From contig NZ_CP109460.1 of the NCBI RefSeq assembly GCF_036227565.1, positions 5,394,001 to 5,458,000 of the forward strand: a stretch of DNA of 64,000 nt, in the 5' to 3' direction. Each line of letters opens with the position of its first letter. The first letter of the stretch is position 1. The stretch is from Streptomyces sp. NBC_01454. GTDB lineage: Bacteria > Actinomycetota > Actinomycetes > Streptomycetales > Streptomycetaceae. A program made the translations under genes and the position numbers. Below are positions 16,813 through 25,815 of the stretch, piece by piece. The notes under the pieces are model-generated. The model was given only the letters and a program-made list of their open reading frames with translations, made no database searches and was not told where the DNA came from.

Positions 16813-17189
16813 GCGCCATCACTCACTTCTTTCCATCTTCACCAAGATAAGAGGTGATGTATAGATTTTCCTGGTGAACGGCTGTTGGTCCAGGGCGCGG
16901 CGGACAGGCAATGCGGCGGGCCGCGGCTGCCACTTCTCCGCAGGCCGGCCCAAGCTGCGAGCCTTCCTCGTTGGTCAGCAGGTCCACGCTTCGGCTCACA
17001 TCGGCGACCGCCGCGGCGCGCTTACGCACCTTCGGCAAGAGGAGGGGGCCATGGCGACGGGGTAGCCGTGCGCTTCGCCCCGAGGCACCCGCGTAGCCGG
17101 AGGCTCAGCCCTCGGTCGGAGCCACTCCCACAGGGCAAGCCTGTCCCATCCCTGCGGGCGTAGCGTGCTCGGTCGAAAGCTGGTGGGCC
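16813..17189. other. Non-coding DNA upstream of the phosphatase
   Basis: No supported gene. An AT-richer stretch (tataagaggtgatgtatagattt, about 16847-16868) just before the phosphatase may be its promoter region. The part from 17040 may be decayed transposase sequence. Confidence 0.35.
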
Positions 17190-17500
17190 CCCGCCCCGGC
17201 TGCCGCGGCGTTGACGGTGGGCTCGTTGGTCCCGGCCTTCTGCGTCCGCATCGGCCAGGACGGCACCAGGATTCGGTCCCACGTGCCGTCCGCCGGCCAT
17301 CGTCGGTGACGATCACGAACGGTCTTCCACTTGCCGAAACGTGCGGGTAGGTCCCGCCACGGAACACCGGTCCGCACCCGAGAGAGAATGCCGTTGATGA
17401 CGGTGCGGTGATCCTTCCAACGCCCACCCCGACCAGCGTTCTCAGGAAGGTGCGGCTCCAGCCGAGCTCACTCTCGATCAGACGGATCACCCCGCCCCAT
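17190..17500 (-). pseudogene. IS5-family-like transposase N-terminal remnant
   Basis: On the minus strand the text reads ARLEPHLPENAGRGGRWKDH, then RTVINGILSRVRTGVPWRDL and FGKWKTVRDRHRRWPADGTW. This is the conserved N-terminal domain of IS5-type transposases common in Streptomyces. A TGA replaces the usual Trp before ARLEP, and after DGTWDRI the frame is lost. No terminal inverted repeats or DDE core were found. It is a dead fragment. Confidence 0.7.
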
Positions 17501-18113
17501 ACCGGACCGAACGACCCGTCATTGGGCCCGTCGCCAACCTGTCCGGACAACACACCTAACCCCAATGCTGTTTGCCTGGTTGGCTTTTGCTCAGGTCAGG
17601 GCTTGGGCTCGATTGTGCTGTGTCAGAGGGATTGGGGGAGAGGGAAGAGAGGTTGGCTTTCAGACTGCTCCCGACGAGATGCGCCTCGGCTAACGCTCTG
17701 GGACCGTCAGGTCGAGGGTCCGCTGTGCATTCTCGATCAAGCCAATCTTGATCGCTGCACCTCGCCGGCCTTGACGGCCTCGGCACCGCTTTCATCACTC
17801 AGCGTGTGGGCTTCACAGAAGTTGCGCCAGAACCCGTTTCTCGTGGAGAAAGCCAACTTGCGCTGCCTGAGCGTCAGCCGTTAGCAACGGCACGATCGAT
17901 ACAAGAGAGGTGCTGCCCAGGATCCGGCATTTACTGCGGTGGGCTGGAATGCGCCACCGAAGGAACGTCTTCGAGCCACGTGACCGGTATGCCCAGCAGA
18001 TTGAACTGGTCCGGGAGGACCATCTGAGTGGAAACGAACGAAGGGACGACCGGCTAGGGCCAGGCACGAGGAAGCTGAGCCGGTGCCAAGCCACGGGGCT
18101 GGGGGGAAGATCC
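17501..18113. other. Non-coding region upstream of the AraC-type gene
   Basis: I see no supported gene. It presumably contains the promoter of the AraC-type regulator; a GGGGGGAAG ribosome binding site (about 18101-18109) ends the region. Confidence 0.35.
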
Positions 18114-19091
18114 GTGGAGAAAGTTTTCGACAGCAACGACTTCTCGGCGCGAGATGCTCTTTCAGGGTGGGAGAAGGCCACCACGGATGAGGTGATGCCG
18201 ACATCGTTCAAGCAGATCGGTACGGATGCCTTCCGTGGATGGCTCAGCACGATGCCGCTGGGAGCGGTCCAGGTATCAGCGATGGCGTACTCGTCCTACC
18301 TCACACGGAGAACCCCGAAGCTGATCCGCGCCTCGGACCCGGAAACCCTTGCCTTCTGCGTCACGAACTCCGGCCCACATGTGATCGAGCAGAATCGCCA
18401 TCGCGCTGCGCTCCGACCGGGTGAACTCCTGCTCGTCGAAAGCTCGCGCCCCTTCGAGACCTACGCCGAAGGCGGGAACCTCCTCATCCAGTTCCCCCGT
18501 ACGCTGCTTCCCTTACCTGCCCGCCACATCAATCAGCTCATCTGCCGGGCCCTTCCCGGAGATCAGGGCATGGGACGGCTGCTGACAGCCTTTCTCACCC
18601 ACCTGGCAGAAGACAGCACGCACTACACGCCACATGACACCGTGCGACTCGGCACCGTCGGCCTGGACTTGGTCACCGCTACGCTGGCGCACTTCCTGGA
18701 GCGGGAGGTTGACATCCCCTCCGACTCCCGTCAACGCGTCCTGTACCTGCGCATCACCTCGTTCATCGAGCGTCACCTCGGCGACACCGCCCTCACTGCG
18801 GGTGAGATAGCAGCAGCCCACCACATCTCGGTTCGCTCACTGCACAGGCTTTTCCAGCAGCACGGCGTGACCGTCCGTTCCTGGAGAAGCGGCCAACGCC
18901 TCGAACACTGCCGCCGAGACCTGGCTGACCCGTTGAAGCGTCACGTGCCAATCCACGCCATCGCAGCCCGCTGGGGATTCCCCCACGCCGCAGATTTCAC
19001 CCGCGCCTTCCGCACTCTGCACGGCATCACCCCCAGCGACTACCGGAACCAAGCACACCACCACAGCACCCAGGCTGGCACACCAAGATAA
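18114..19091 (+). CDS. AraC-family transcriptional regulator
   Basis: A 325-residue regulator. The N-terminal part (about 1-200) fits the AraC-binding-like domain 2, including ESSRPFETYAEGGNLLIQFP. The C-terminal part (about 218-315) has two helix-turn-helix motifs: TAGEIAAAHHISVRSLHRLF and PIHAIAARWGFPHAADFTRA, ending FRTLHGITPSDYR. It is usually an activator or repressor of adjacent metabolic genes. The GTG at 18114 is preceded by GGGGGGAAG. The next gene on the same strand (19198) encodes a small secreted protein, but the roughly 100-bp gap does not prove a link. Confidence 0.92.
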   Translation: MEKVFDSNDFSARDALSGWEKATTDEVMPTSFKQIGTDAFRGWLSTMPLGAVQVSAMAYSSYLTRRTPKLIRASDPETLAFCVTNSGPHVIEQNRHRAALRPGELLLVESSRPFETYAEGGNLLIQFPRTLLPLPARHINQLICRALPGDQGMGRLLTAFLTHLAEDSTHYTPHDTVRLGTVGLDLVTATLAHFLEREVDIPSDSRQRVLYLRITSFIERHLGDTALTAGEIAAAHHISVRSLHRLFQQHGVTVRSWRSGQRLEHCRRDLADPLKRHVPIHAIAARWGFPHAADFTRAFRTLHGITPSDYRNQAHHHSTQAGTPR

Positions 19092-19140
19092 GTACCTGGC
19101 GCACCTGGCTAAGGCGCTGCGGATTGCCTCTTGTGATGAT

Positions 19141-19185
19141 CGGATGGCCGCCGACAGCAACGTCGGATGGCCGCCGACAGCAACG
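19141..19185 (+). repeat. 22-bp tandem duplication upstream of the secreted-protein gene
   Basis: The segment cggatggccgccgacagcaa cg occurs twice in a row (19141-19162 and 19164-19185), immediately before the ribosome binding site of the 19198 gene. It is likely a recent slip duplication within the promoter or leader. Confidence 0.8.
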
Positions 19186-19197
19186 GAGAATTGGAAC

Positions 19198-19533
19198 ATG
19201 AGCACCAGCAAGCGAATCAGCGCGCTCGCAGCCACCACAGCGCTCGTAGGATTGACCACCTTCGGCATCACGGCACCCGCCGCGACCGCCGCGACCACCG
19301 CACCGAAGACTGCCGTTGCTGCGGCAGGCGGCACCGCGCCCGCTTGCATTCATCGACAGGTCCACACGATCCTTCGTTATGCCAGGATCAGTAACTGGTG
19401 CGGCAAGACCATGCGGGTCAAGGTCATCGTTGACGGGGATTTCGACAGCCCGTGCAATACGCTGCACAACGGGTCGAACTTCTCTTGGTCGTGGGGCCCC
19501 ACTGGGTCGTACCGCAAGACGGTGGTGTGTTGA
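19198..19533 (+). CDS. Small secreted protein with tendamistat-like (alpha-amylase inhibitor) cysteine pattern
   Basis: A 111-residue preprotein. A signal peptide is visible (KRISALAATTALVGLTTFGI, cleavage near APAATAA). The mature part has exactly four cysteines: PAC, SNWC, SPC and a C-terminal VVC. The spacing (18, 18 and 25) resembles the tendamistat family (16, 18, 28), and an Arg-Tyr pair sits where tendamistat has its inhibitory Trp-Arg-Tyr, but the Trp is replaced by Leu. The fold is therefore probably the same beta-sandwich, while amylase inhibition is doubtful. A weak ribosome binding site (acggagaa) precedes the ATG. Confidence 0.7.
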   Translation: MSTSKRISALAATTALVGLTTFGITAPAATAATTAPKTAVAAAGGTAPACIHRQVHTILRYARISNWCGKTMRVKVIVDGDFDSPCNTLHNGSNFSWSWGPTGSYRKTVVC

Positions 19534-19660
19534 GCCAAGACGCATGGTCACGGCCGTAAGCGCGGCACCGTTGTACTGACCGGGCCGGCGAACCGTTCGT
19601 CGTGGCGCGGCTGGCTTCCTGTTGGCGGTCGCCTATTGGCGACTGGCCCCCAGACGCTGT

Positions 19661-19692
19661 GAACGGGCCCTCAAAGGGGGCCCGTTCGTTTC
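19661..19692 (+). terminator. Rho-independent-type terminator
   Basis: Perfect 10-bp stem gaacgggccc/gggcccgttc (19661-19670 and 19678-19687) followed by gtttct. It lies about 130 bases after the small secreted-protein gene. Confidence 0.75.
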
Positions 19693-19833
19693 TATAATTT
19701 CCGGTCAATCGCGGACCGTGACCCCATCCGATCGTTCCTCCTTCCCGTGAGCCGGGGGCGGGCGTGCCGCCCAAATCCCCCGCAGATGGGGAACGGGAAC
19801 AGCAGGTGGGGGATCGCCGGGCTACTCGCGGTC

Positions 19834-19863
19834 GGGACCAATCCCCGCACGCGCGGGGAGTAG
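19834..19863 (-). other. Single CRISPR-repeat-like sequence (type I-E consensus-like), orphan
   Basis: The minus strand reads CTACTCCCCGCGCGTGCGGG followed by GATTGGTCCC. This closely resembles the type I-E repeats of actinomycetes, with one extra base near the 3' end. No second intact copy is found at the expected distance of about 61 bp, and there are no cas genes. It may be a solitary relic or a chance GC-rich hairpin. Confidence 0.35.
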
Positions 19864-20039
19864 GACGAGGACGGCCCACTGGTGGGTGGCGCGGGTCCGG
19901 AGTGCCGTAGTCCAGATACAGCGTTTGCGCTCTCGCATAAGCCGTCAAAGAGCTTGAGAACAGCGGCTGCTTGGATTGTTTACCGTCCCCGCACCGGCTA
20001 CCGCCTCCGCGTGCTTCGCCACCCTGGTGAGGAGAACTT

Positions 20040-20533
20040 CTCGTCCACACCGCCGAGCCCGATGCCGGCCGTAACTGGACCGATGCCCTTGAGGTCCATG
20101 AGACCCGTGACCTCAAGGGGAGAGCGGACGGTGATACCGGGCCCGTTCCTGCGCATCCCGCCCTTGTCGCGATCCTTCGCGGCCTGATCGAGGAGACGAC
20201 CTCAAGTCTGGCGACCGACTCTTCCAGGGCGAGGGCGGCGGCATCCTCGCAGGCCCGGTCATCAGGAGGGCGTGGCGGACTGTGCGAATCAAGGTGCTCA
20301 CCACCGAAGAGCTCGCCTCTCCGCTCGGCAAACCGCTCTACGACCTGCGGCACACCTGCCTGACCAACTGGCTCAACGACGGAGTGCCGCCGGCACAAGT
20401 AGCGGAGTGGGCGGGCAACAGTGTCCCTGTGCTGCTCGCCACGTACGCGCGCTGCATCTCCGGACAGCTCTCGGACCTCAAGAAGCGCATCGAGGCGGGA
20501 GGGGATCTGTCGGACGTTCCTGCGGACGGCTGA
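20040..20533 (+). pseudogene. Tyrosine integrase, C-terminal remnant with frameshift
   Basis: The sequence is a diverged copy of the last third of the intact integrase at 44877-46265. LVHTAEPDAGRNWTDALEVH and the following segment align with LLHTARPEVGKQWTDTGEVH in one frame; near 20190 the frame shifts and continues as GDRLFQGEGGGILAGPVIRR to the end. The catalytic Arg-His (DLRHT) and Tyr (ATYARC) region is intact, but the N-terminal two thirds are missing. The distance from its stop to the att repeat (about 125 bp) is the same as for the live integrase, so this is the right end of an older related element. Confidence 0.9.
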
Positions 20534-20599
20534 GGCCGCCGGGGAACGTCCCCGCGCATTCACCGCAGCCACCCGCAGAAACCCGGTGGTAGCCGGACA

Positions 20600-20641
20600 G
20601 CGCCGGACCCTCCCCGCGATCACCGGGGGAAGGTCCGGCGC
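20600..20641 (+). terminator. Terminator of the decayed integrase gene
   Basis: Stem GCGCCGGACC/GGTCCGGCGC (20600-20609 and 20632-20641) followed by atttct. The equivalent hairpin occurs after the intact integrase. Confidence 0.65.
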
Positions 20642-20657
20642 ATTTCTGCGTGCGGCT

Positions 20658-20750
20658 AACCTGCCCTGACCAGCAAAAAGACCCTCCCGAAGGAAGGGTC
20701 TTGGAGAGCGCCCCCGGCAGGACTCGAACCTGCGGCCAAGTGCTTAGAAG
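20658..20750 (-). repeat. attL of the AICE: 93-bp direct repeat containing tRNA-Arg(TCT) 3' half and its terminator
   Basis: Identical over 93 bp to 46392-46484. Reading the minus strand: CTTCTAA anticodon loop (anticodon TCT), T-arm GCAGGTTCGAGTCCTGC, acceptor 3' strand CGGGGGC, then a terminator hairpin (AAGACCCT...AGGGTCTT) with a T-run. The 5' half of the tRNA is not next to this copy. It is the standard signature of integration at a tRNA 3' end. It also closes the older element whose integrase remnant lies just to the left. Confidence 0.9.
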
Positions 20751-21113
20751 AGACTTGTGCAGTTCGCTGCTCGCAACCGTCTGACCTGCCGTTTTCTTGT
20801 GAATGACGCTCCATGGCAGAGCGACTTCGACTCGTATTCGACAGGGAGTGTTCCCACGCCTGCAGTTCGGGCCGTGAGCAGATCAGAAGTCGCCTTCGGC
20901 GCCTACTACCCATCGGCCGGCTTCGCCGAGGGCTGCAACATCTTGGAGTGTTGCAGCCCGCCTGTACGGACAGTCCGGACAGCCGCTGACGCTCCACAAG
21001 TGACGAAAGCGGCGTGCGATGGCGCGTGGCGTGGACACGGGGAGACGGCTGCACCACTATCCCGCGGGGCAGGATGCCGCTGGGTTGACAGGCTCGACCA
21101 CTCTGGAGGATCC
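20751..21113 (+). other. Left terminal region of the AICE
   Basis: Non-coding. It contains, in order, segments also found at 28225-28463: the start agac.tg.tcagttcg.tg.tcgca, the 18-mer cttcgactcgtattcgac (20825-20842), a tRNA-independent hairpin (20930-20959, stem GGGCTGCAACA/TGTTGCAGCCC) and a GGACAG pair (20968-20982). The shared order shows that these are element-end signals rather than decayed genes. Confidence 0.75.
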
Positions 21114-21665
21114 GTGGGAGATGCTTTGATCGGGCTGACTGCAGCGATAGTCGGTGTCGCTGGCACACTCAGCGCGCCCGTCTTATCGCAACGTCTGATG
21201 GGCCGCGTTCAGAGAGAGCAGTTCGAGCGCCAACAGGAGGTAGAGGAAGCCCAGTGGATTCGTGAGCAGCAAGTCGCTGAGCTGGACCGCAGGCGCGACT
21301 GCTACACGTCGGTGAACGCAGTCTTCCGAAAGTACCGAACCCACCTCATGAACTTCCTGTGGCTCGTACACAAGGGAGAGGTGACGCCAGAGGCTCGTGA
21401 AGTTGTGGAGGAGGCCAGGCGTACCCATCACGCTGCCTTTGCCGAAGCTCAGTTGATTGCCTCTCCACCGGTCCTGATCGAGCTCGACGGGATGACTACG
21501 GCCCTCTCTGAGACGTATCGCCGGACGATGTGCCTGGAGGAAGGGCGTCCGGACCCGGATGGCTCGTTCGATGAGATCCGAGCGGACTTTCAACGACTTT
21601 GGCTTCGTTGGGAAGGGATGCGTGACGTGATGCGCGCCGACCTCGGCGTAGCTCCAGGGTCCTGA
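21114..21665 (+). CDS. Hypothetical membrane-anchored coiled-coil protein (AICE cargo)
   Basis: 183 residues. One N-terminal hydrophobic segment (ALIGLTAAIVGVAGTLSAPV, residues 4-23) is followed by a charged helical region rich in Glu, Arg and Gln (about 30-60) that is likely coiled coil, then helical sequence with no known motif. It is probably anchored in the membrane with the bulk in the cytoplasm. The GTG at 21114 is preceded by GGAGGA. This type is frequent as an orphan gene in Streptomyces; I do not assign a function. Here it separates two halves of the GGACAG module, as if inserted into it. Confidence 0.7.
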   Translation: MGDALIGLTAAIVGVAGTLSAPVLSQRLMGRVQREQFERQQEVEEAQWIREQQVAELDRRRDCYTSVNAVFRKYRTHLMNFLWLVHKGEVTPEAREVVEEARRTHHAAFAEAQLIASPPVLIELDGMTTALSETYRRTMCLEEGRPDPDGSFDEIRADFQRLWLRWEGMRDVMRADLGVAPGS

Positions 21666-21672
21666 CCTGACA

Positions 21673-21758
21673 GGACAGCCCGGACAGTTGCGCTTGGGAC
21701 TGTCCGGTTACTTTCTGCAGGTCACAAGCTCAACCGGACAGTCGGACAGCTGGGACAC
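21673..21758 (+). repeat. GGACAG iteron module, second half (copy 1)
   Basis: ggacagcccggacag (21673-21687), ctgtccggtt, ctgcaggtca and ccggacagtcggacag...gggacac follow in the same order and spacing as at 28449-28533 and 31561-31647, and inverted at 44564-44650. Confidence 0.8.
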
Positions 21759-22281
21759 CCGGAGTCCAAGCCTGTGCACCTGGCTCCGAAGGGCAGGCGC
21801 CACTGAGCCCGGAAAACCCATCTGATCTGGGAGAACGTCAGTAGGCGGGACAACGCTCATTCGTTCACGCGCCGCTCACGCGAGGAGGGGCGTTCGCGGG
21901 AACCAAGGAGTGATCGGGGCGGGACGTTGGGCTCCGGCTGTTAGCAGGGGCATGGCGCATGCTCCAGCATTCATGGCGCGACGCGCCACATCTCGCCTGG
22001 CGTCCAGGCCAGGAGGTGACCCTGAGTGATGGGGGCGATGCTGAGCGGACGTCGGCGCACCATCCTGGGGGGCTGACGCGGTAGGCGTTTCGAGGGGCGG
22101 CGGCGCGGAAGCGAGTCGGTGAGCTTCTGCTCGGTCGCATGTCCGGCCGCCGGGACGTTGAAGATAGCAGTTGGCGGGCTGGCGAAGATCCCTTGCCCGT
22201 CACTTTGGGCCGCTGGGATACTCGTCCAACTCTTTGACACCAGCGTCGTTTTGTAGGACCCCTGGTGTCTCCAGTGCGTAG
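21759..22281. other. Intergenic region before the helicase gene, nothing recognised
   Basis: No supported gene on either strand. The last 60 bases before the helicase gene are relatively AT-rich (tttgacaccagcgtcgttttgtagg), with ttgaca at 22235-22240 as a possible -35 element. The promoter of the helicase-HsdS-HsdM block probably lies here. Confidence 0.35.
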
Positions 22282-24231
22282 ATGGGGAGCGTGAGCAAAG
22301 TGGCTGGCGGGGGCACGTGGTCGGATCTAGAGGCGTTCTGGCCGGCTGAGGAGCTGGTGCGCAACAGGCAGCGGCTCAGCAACAAGATTGCTGAGATCTA
22401 TGAAGCCGCGCATCCAAACCATGCCAAGGCCTCTGCTGCCGACAAGAAGACGTGGCGCGAGAGCCTCTACGAGGTTGCGACTGCCCTCAGGGACGTTGAC
22501 CTCGGGCAGGTCTATGTCTTCGTCGAGTACAGAGTTCACGCCGATATGAGCCCAATCGATGTGGTTCTTGCCGGAGAGCACCCTGACGGCGGACTGAGCT
22601 TCGCCGCCATTGAGATGAAGCAATGGGGCACCATCGAGCGGCCCGACCCGGCCAAGGGGACGGCCAAGCTGTGCGCTGAGTGCAGGCAGTCCACCACTGG
22701 AGAGCTCTGCGAAGACTGCGCCATTGGCCGCGTCTACGCACCGTTCTACCGGGAGCACAGAAAGCACCCTGCAGTGCAGGTGAAAGACAATCTGGAGGCG
22801 CTGAAGCGGCATCACAGCATGTTCGACGATCGGTACGTACACCTCGCCGGCGCAGCCTACTTACATAACCTGAAGGATCCTGACTGCCAGTGGATCAGCA
22901 TGGTGCGGCCGGCGCCGGGAGTTCCGACGTTCACGGCACGGCAACCAGACGATCTCCGTAAGTTCCTCACCAAGCGCTTCAGTCCCGTCAAGAATGCCGC
23001 GGCAGCGCAGGCACTCCTGGGCCGTCGCCGTGCCAGCTCTCTGCTCACGGACGAGATCGGGTCTATCGTCAACGGTCACACGCATTTCAGCCTGTCGGAG
23101 AAGCAGCTTGAAGCTGTGGACCAGGTCATGGAATCGGTCCGCAAACCGTTGCCTGGCGCAAAGAAGGTGTACGTCATCAGCGGGCGGGCGGGCACCGGAA
23201 AGTCGCTCCTGGCCCTGACAGCGCTCGGAGAGGCACTCAACAAGGGTTACGAAGCGCGATTTGTGTCGGGTGGTATTGCCTCCCGCGACAACCTCCAGCG
23301 CGGAGCCAAGGGAAAGAAGAAGTACTTCACGACCTTGAACCAGGTCGCGAACAAGGTGGCGCCCAACGGGCTCGACTTGCTGGTGTGCGACGAAGCGCAC
23401 CGGCTTACCGAGCGTCCCCAGTCGGGTTCGTACGCGATGCGGCCCGGCGAGTCGTCGGTTTCGGTGATCGTGACACGGGCCAGAGTCCCTGTCTTCTTCG
23501 TGGACGGCGACCAGCGACTCTTCGCCGAGGATGCCTGGTCCGAAGCGGATCTCATCGAGGCCATTCAAGACCTCAAGGCAGAGGTCGTGCCCATCAGGCT
23601 TGACAGGTCTCTTCGAGCGGTCGGGAGCTCCACCTACGACACATGGGTGGGGCATCTCCTGGCGGGCCGACCAGTGCCGTGGAACGCGGGCGACGACGAG
23701 AATCCGGAGCTTTTCGAGCTCTACTACACCGACAGGGCGGCCCGGATGGAGGAGTTCCTCCAGCCCAAGCTTGATGCAGGGCACAGCGCCCGGATGACTG
23801 CCGGCATGTGCTGGGAGTGGACCGACACGTCCGGTACCTACCCGGACGTCGCCCCGGAACCGGGGTGGGCTCGCCCGTGGAACGCGGAGGACACGCATAA
23901 CACGCCGGGTGTTCCATCGCGCCGGTTCTGGGCTACAGGCGACGGCGGCTTCGGTCAGGTCGGCTGCGTGCACACGGCCCAAGGCCTGGAATACGAGTGG
24001 GGCGGAGTCATCATGGGCCCTGACCTCACCTGGGCCGAGGGCTCGTGGGCCCTGGACCGTGACTGGGTGAAGAGCAAGGCCATCCGAATCGACTCCGACG
24101 AAATCTTGACGCAGCGACTTCGTAATGCCTACGGCGTACTGATGACTCGATCCATCCGCGGCACGGTGCTCTACTCCATGGATCCGGCCACCAGACAGCT
24201 CTTCGCGGAACTTGGCGTTCCGAAGCTCTGA
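22282..24231 (+). CDS. PD-(D/E)XK nuclease-DUF2075 helicase fusion, putative defence effector
   Basis: 649 residues. The N-terminal third looks like a PD-(D/E)XK nuclease: Asp93 in SPIDVVLAG and Glu111-x-Lys113 in AAIEMKQW. A CxxC-x8-CxxC zinc knuckle follows at 131-146. The C-terminal part is a superfamily 1-like DUF2075 (Schlafen-type) helicase: Walker A GRAGTGKS (301-308), Walker B LLVCDEAH (366-373), a VHTAQGLEYEW motif and the arginine-finger-like RNAYGVLMTRS. Such proteins are common in antiphage islands. The gene lies about 150 bp upstream of hsdS-like and hsdM-like genes, with no hsdR present, so it may supply the motor and nuclease. A GTG at 22291 is an alternative start. Confidence 0.85.
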   Translation: MGSVSKVAGGGTWSDLEAFWPAEELVRNRQRLSNKIAEIYEAAHPNHAKASAADKKTWRESLYEVATALRDVDLGQVYVFVEYRVHADMSPIDVVLAGEHPDGGLSFAAIEMKQWGTIERPDPAKGTAKLCAECRQSTTGELCEDCAIGRVYAPFYREHRKHPAVQVKDNLEALKRHHSMFDDRYVHLAGAAYLHNLKDPDCQWISMVRPAPGVPTFTARQPDDLRKFLTKRFSPVKNAAAAQALLGRRRASSLLTDEIGSIVNGHTHFSLSEKQLEAVDQVMESVRKPLPGAKKVYVISGRAGTGKSLLALTALGEALNKGYEARFVSGGIASRDNLQRGAKGKKKYFTTLNQVANKVAPNGLDLLVCDEAHRLTERPQSGSYAMRPGESSVSVIVTRARVPVFFVDGDQRLFAEDAWSEADLIEAIQDLKAEVVPIRLDRSLRAVGSSTYDTWVGHLLAGRPVPWNAGDDENPELFELYYTDRAARMEEFLQPKLDAGHSARMTAGMCWEWTDTSGTYPDVAPEPGWARPWNAEDTHNTPGVPSRRFWATGDGGFGQVGCVHTAQGLEYEWGGVIMGPDLTWAEGSWALDRDWVKSKAIRIDSDEILTQRLRNAYGVLMTRSIRGTVLYSMDPATRQLFAELGVPKL

Positions 24232-24381
24232 TCGTAGGAGGGCCGCCAAGGTTCGCAACCGAGGGATCGCTGCACAGGAAGAGCTGCGGGGCGTTGTGTC
24301 GGCTCAGCACTGGGCGTCTGTGGAGCTGGCAAACGAATTATTGTGCCCAGCCTGTGCGGCCGGGATGAAGGGGGATGGCCC

Positions 24382-25815
24382 GTGTCGGCAACGGAATCCG
24401 CGTCAGGCTGGCCGGAAGTCCGGCTCGCCAGGGTCCTCAGTAGTCGATTGATGAGCGGAGGCTCCAAGGCCACTGTCGCAAACGACGGATGGCGTCCCAC
24501 GCCTGAATCCCTAGTGCTCGAGGCAGAGGCGACAAGAGGGCGCCCGAATCCAGCAATAGACAGGGTATGCGTCGACGGAGTTCCAGTGGACGTTCGTGTA
24601 GGAGACCTTCTCGTCCGTCGCAACGCCGGATCAATGGACCGCCTCGGTCAGGGAGTACTGATCGAGGAAGGGACGCAACTGCTGGACTTCCCGAGCACCA
24701 TGACGCGAGTCCGCGTGCGCCCCACGCTCCTGCATCCCGCGTACCTGGAGCAGTTGTGGCAGTCCTCCGATGTCCGAGCGCAGATTCAAGCCGCAGCACG
24801 CAGCGGCCGCACGCACTCGCTCACGATCGAGGCACTGCTCAACATTAAGTTTTCCCTGCCACCACTTGCACTACAGGAACGCATCCTGGCGCAGCTTCGG
24901 GCACGGCTGAAGCGCCTGGATCAGGCCGAAGCGGCGCTTCGCCGGGCCGCTTCGGGAGTCACTGCGTTGCAGGAAGCCGCCCATCATGCACTGACGGCGC
25001 AATGTGACGCTGCCGGCCAAACGCTTCCCCACGGCTGGCGTTGGGGGTGTCTGGGCGAGGTCATCAAGGAGATCGAGACAGGGCGCTCACCTCAGTGCCT
25101 GGGGCGGCCCGCCGAAAGTGACGAGAAGGCAGTGATCAAGACCAGTGCCATCACCCGAGGGAGGTTCCTCCAGGACGAGAACAAAGCGGTGCCCGCTGGA
25201 ACGCCCCTCATGCCACGGCACGAGATCAAGGCTGGCGACATCTTGCTGTGCCGTGCCAACACTCTCGACCACGTCGGAGCGACCGTCCATGTCACGGAAT
25301 GTCGGCCTGGTCTGTATCTGAGCGACAAAAGCCTGCGATTGGTGCCCGAGAGCGATGTCGATGACCGCTGGCTGGTGCCGCTGTTGTCAACCTCCTACCT
25401 GCGTGCGGAGATCGCGCGACGGAGCAACGGCAGTCTGTCGTCGATGCGCAATATCACGCAAACCAATCTGCAAAATATCCCGATACCCATTGCCCCGCTC
25501 CACGAGCAGGTGCGGCTGGGCCGACGAGCCACTCAGTGCAGACACGCAGCAGACCACCTGCAACTGCGGGTACAGAAAGCGCTGGAGTTATCGGCCCTAC
25601 TGCGTCGGGCCCTGGCTGATGCGGCGTCAGCCGGGCGGATCATGAGTCCTGCGAGCAGCGGCTCGCCGCAGGAGGAGATCGCCCTGCAGTTCCCGCCGGA
25701 GCCGTTCATCCGCAACGACGGCGACTGGAATGCCTGCCAAGTACATACCCCATCGGCGGTGGCTGATCAGCACAGCAAGTACGTCGTCGCCGAACAACTG
25801 GAGCTTGAGCTATGA
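24382..25815 (+). CDS. HsdS-like DNA specificity subunit
   Basis: 477 residues. Two target-recognition domains (about 10-175 and 235-400) alternate with two long helical spacers: LPPLALQERILAQLRARLKR to about 210, and IPIAPLHEQVRLGRRATQCR to about 435. This is the type I specificity subunit layout, in which each domain reads half of a split DNA site. The start at 24382 (GTG) is supported by AAGGGGG upstream and by the family-typical WPEVRLARVL at the N-terminus. A tail of about 45 residues after the second spacer is unusual. It overlaps the hsdM-like gene by 4 bases (ATGA), showing translational coupling. Confidence 0.88.
   Translation: MSATESASGWPEVRLARVLSSRLMSGGSKATVANDGWRPTPESLVLEAEATRGRPNPAIDRVCVDGVPVDVRVGDLLVRRNAGSMDRLGQGVLIEEGTQLLDFPSTMTRVRVRPTLLHPAYLEQLWQSSDVRAQIQAAARSGRTHSLTIEALLNIKFSLPPLALQERILAQLRARLKRLDQAEAALRRAASGVTALQEAAHHALTAQCDAAGQTLPHGWRWGCLGEVIKEIETGRSPQCLGRPAESDEKAVIKTSAITRGRFLQDENKAVPAGTPLMPRHEIKAGDILLCRANTLDHVGATVHVTECRPGLYLSDKSLRLVPESDVDDRWLVPLLSTSYLRAEIARRSNGSLSSMRNITQTNLQNIPIPIAPLHEQVRLGRRATQCRHAADHLQLRVQKALELSALLRRALADAASAGRIMSPASSGSPQEEIALQFPPEPFIRNDGDWNACQVHTPSAVADQHSKYVVAEQLELEL

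Noticed and set aside
19760..19870. CRISPR array
   Set aside because: Only one good repeat-like sequence was seen. A second GC-rich match near 19771 is at the wrong distance (about 66 bp) and is poorly matched.
20709..20750. Functional tRNA-Arg gene at attL or attR
   Set aside because: Only the 3' half is present at each copy; no D-arm or 5' acceptor strand could be found next to any of the copies.
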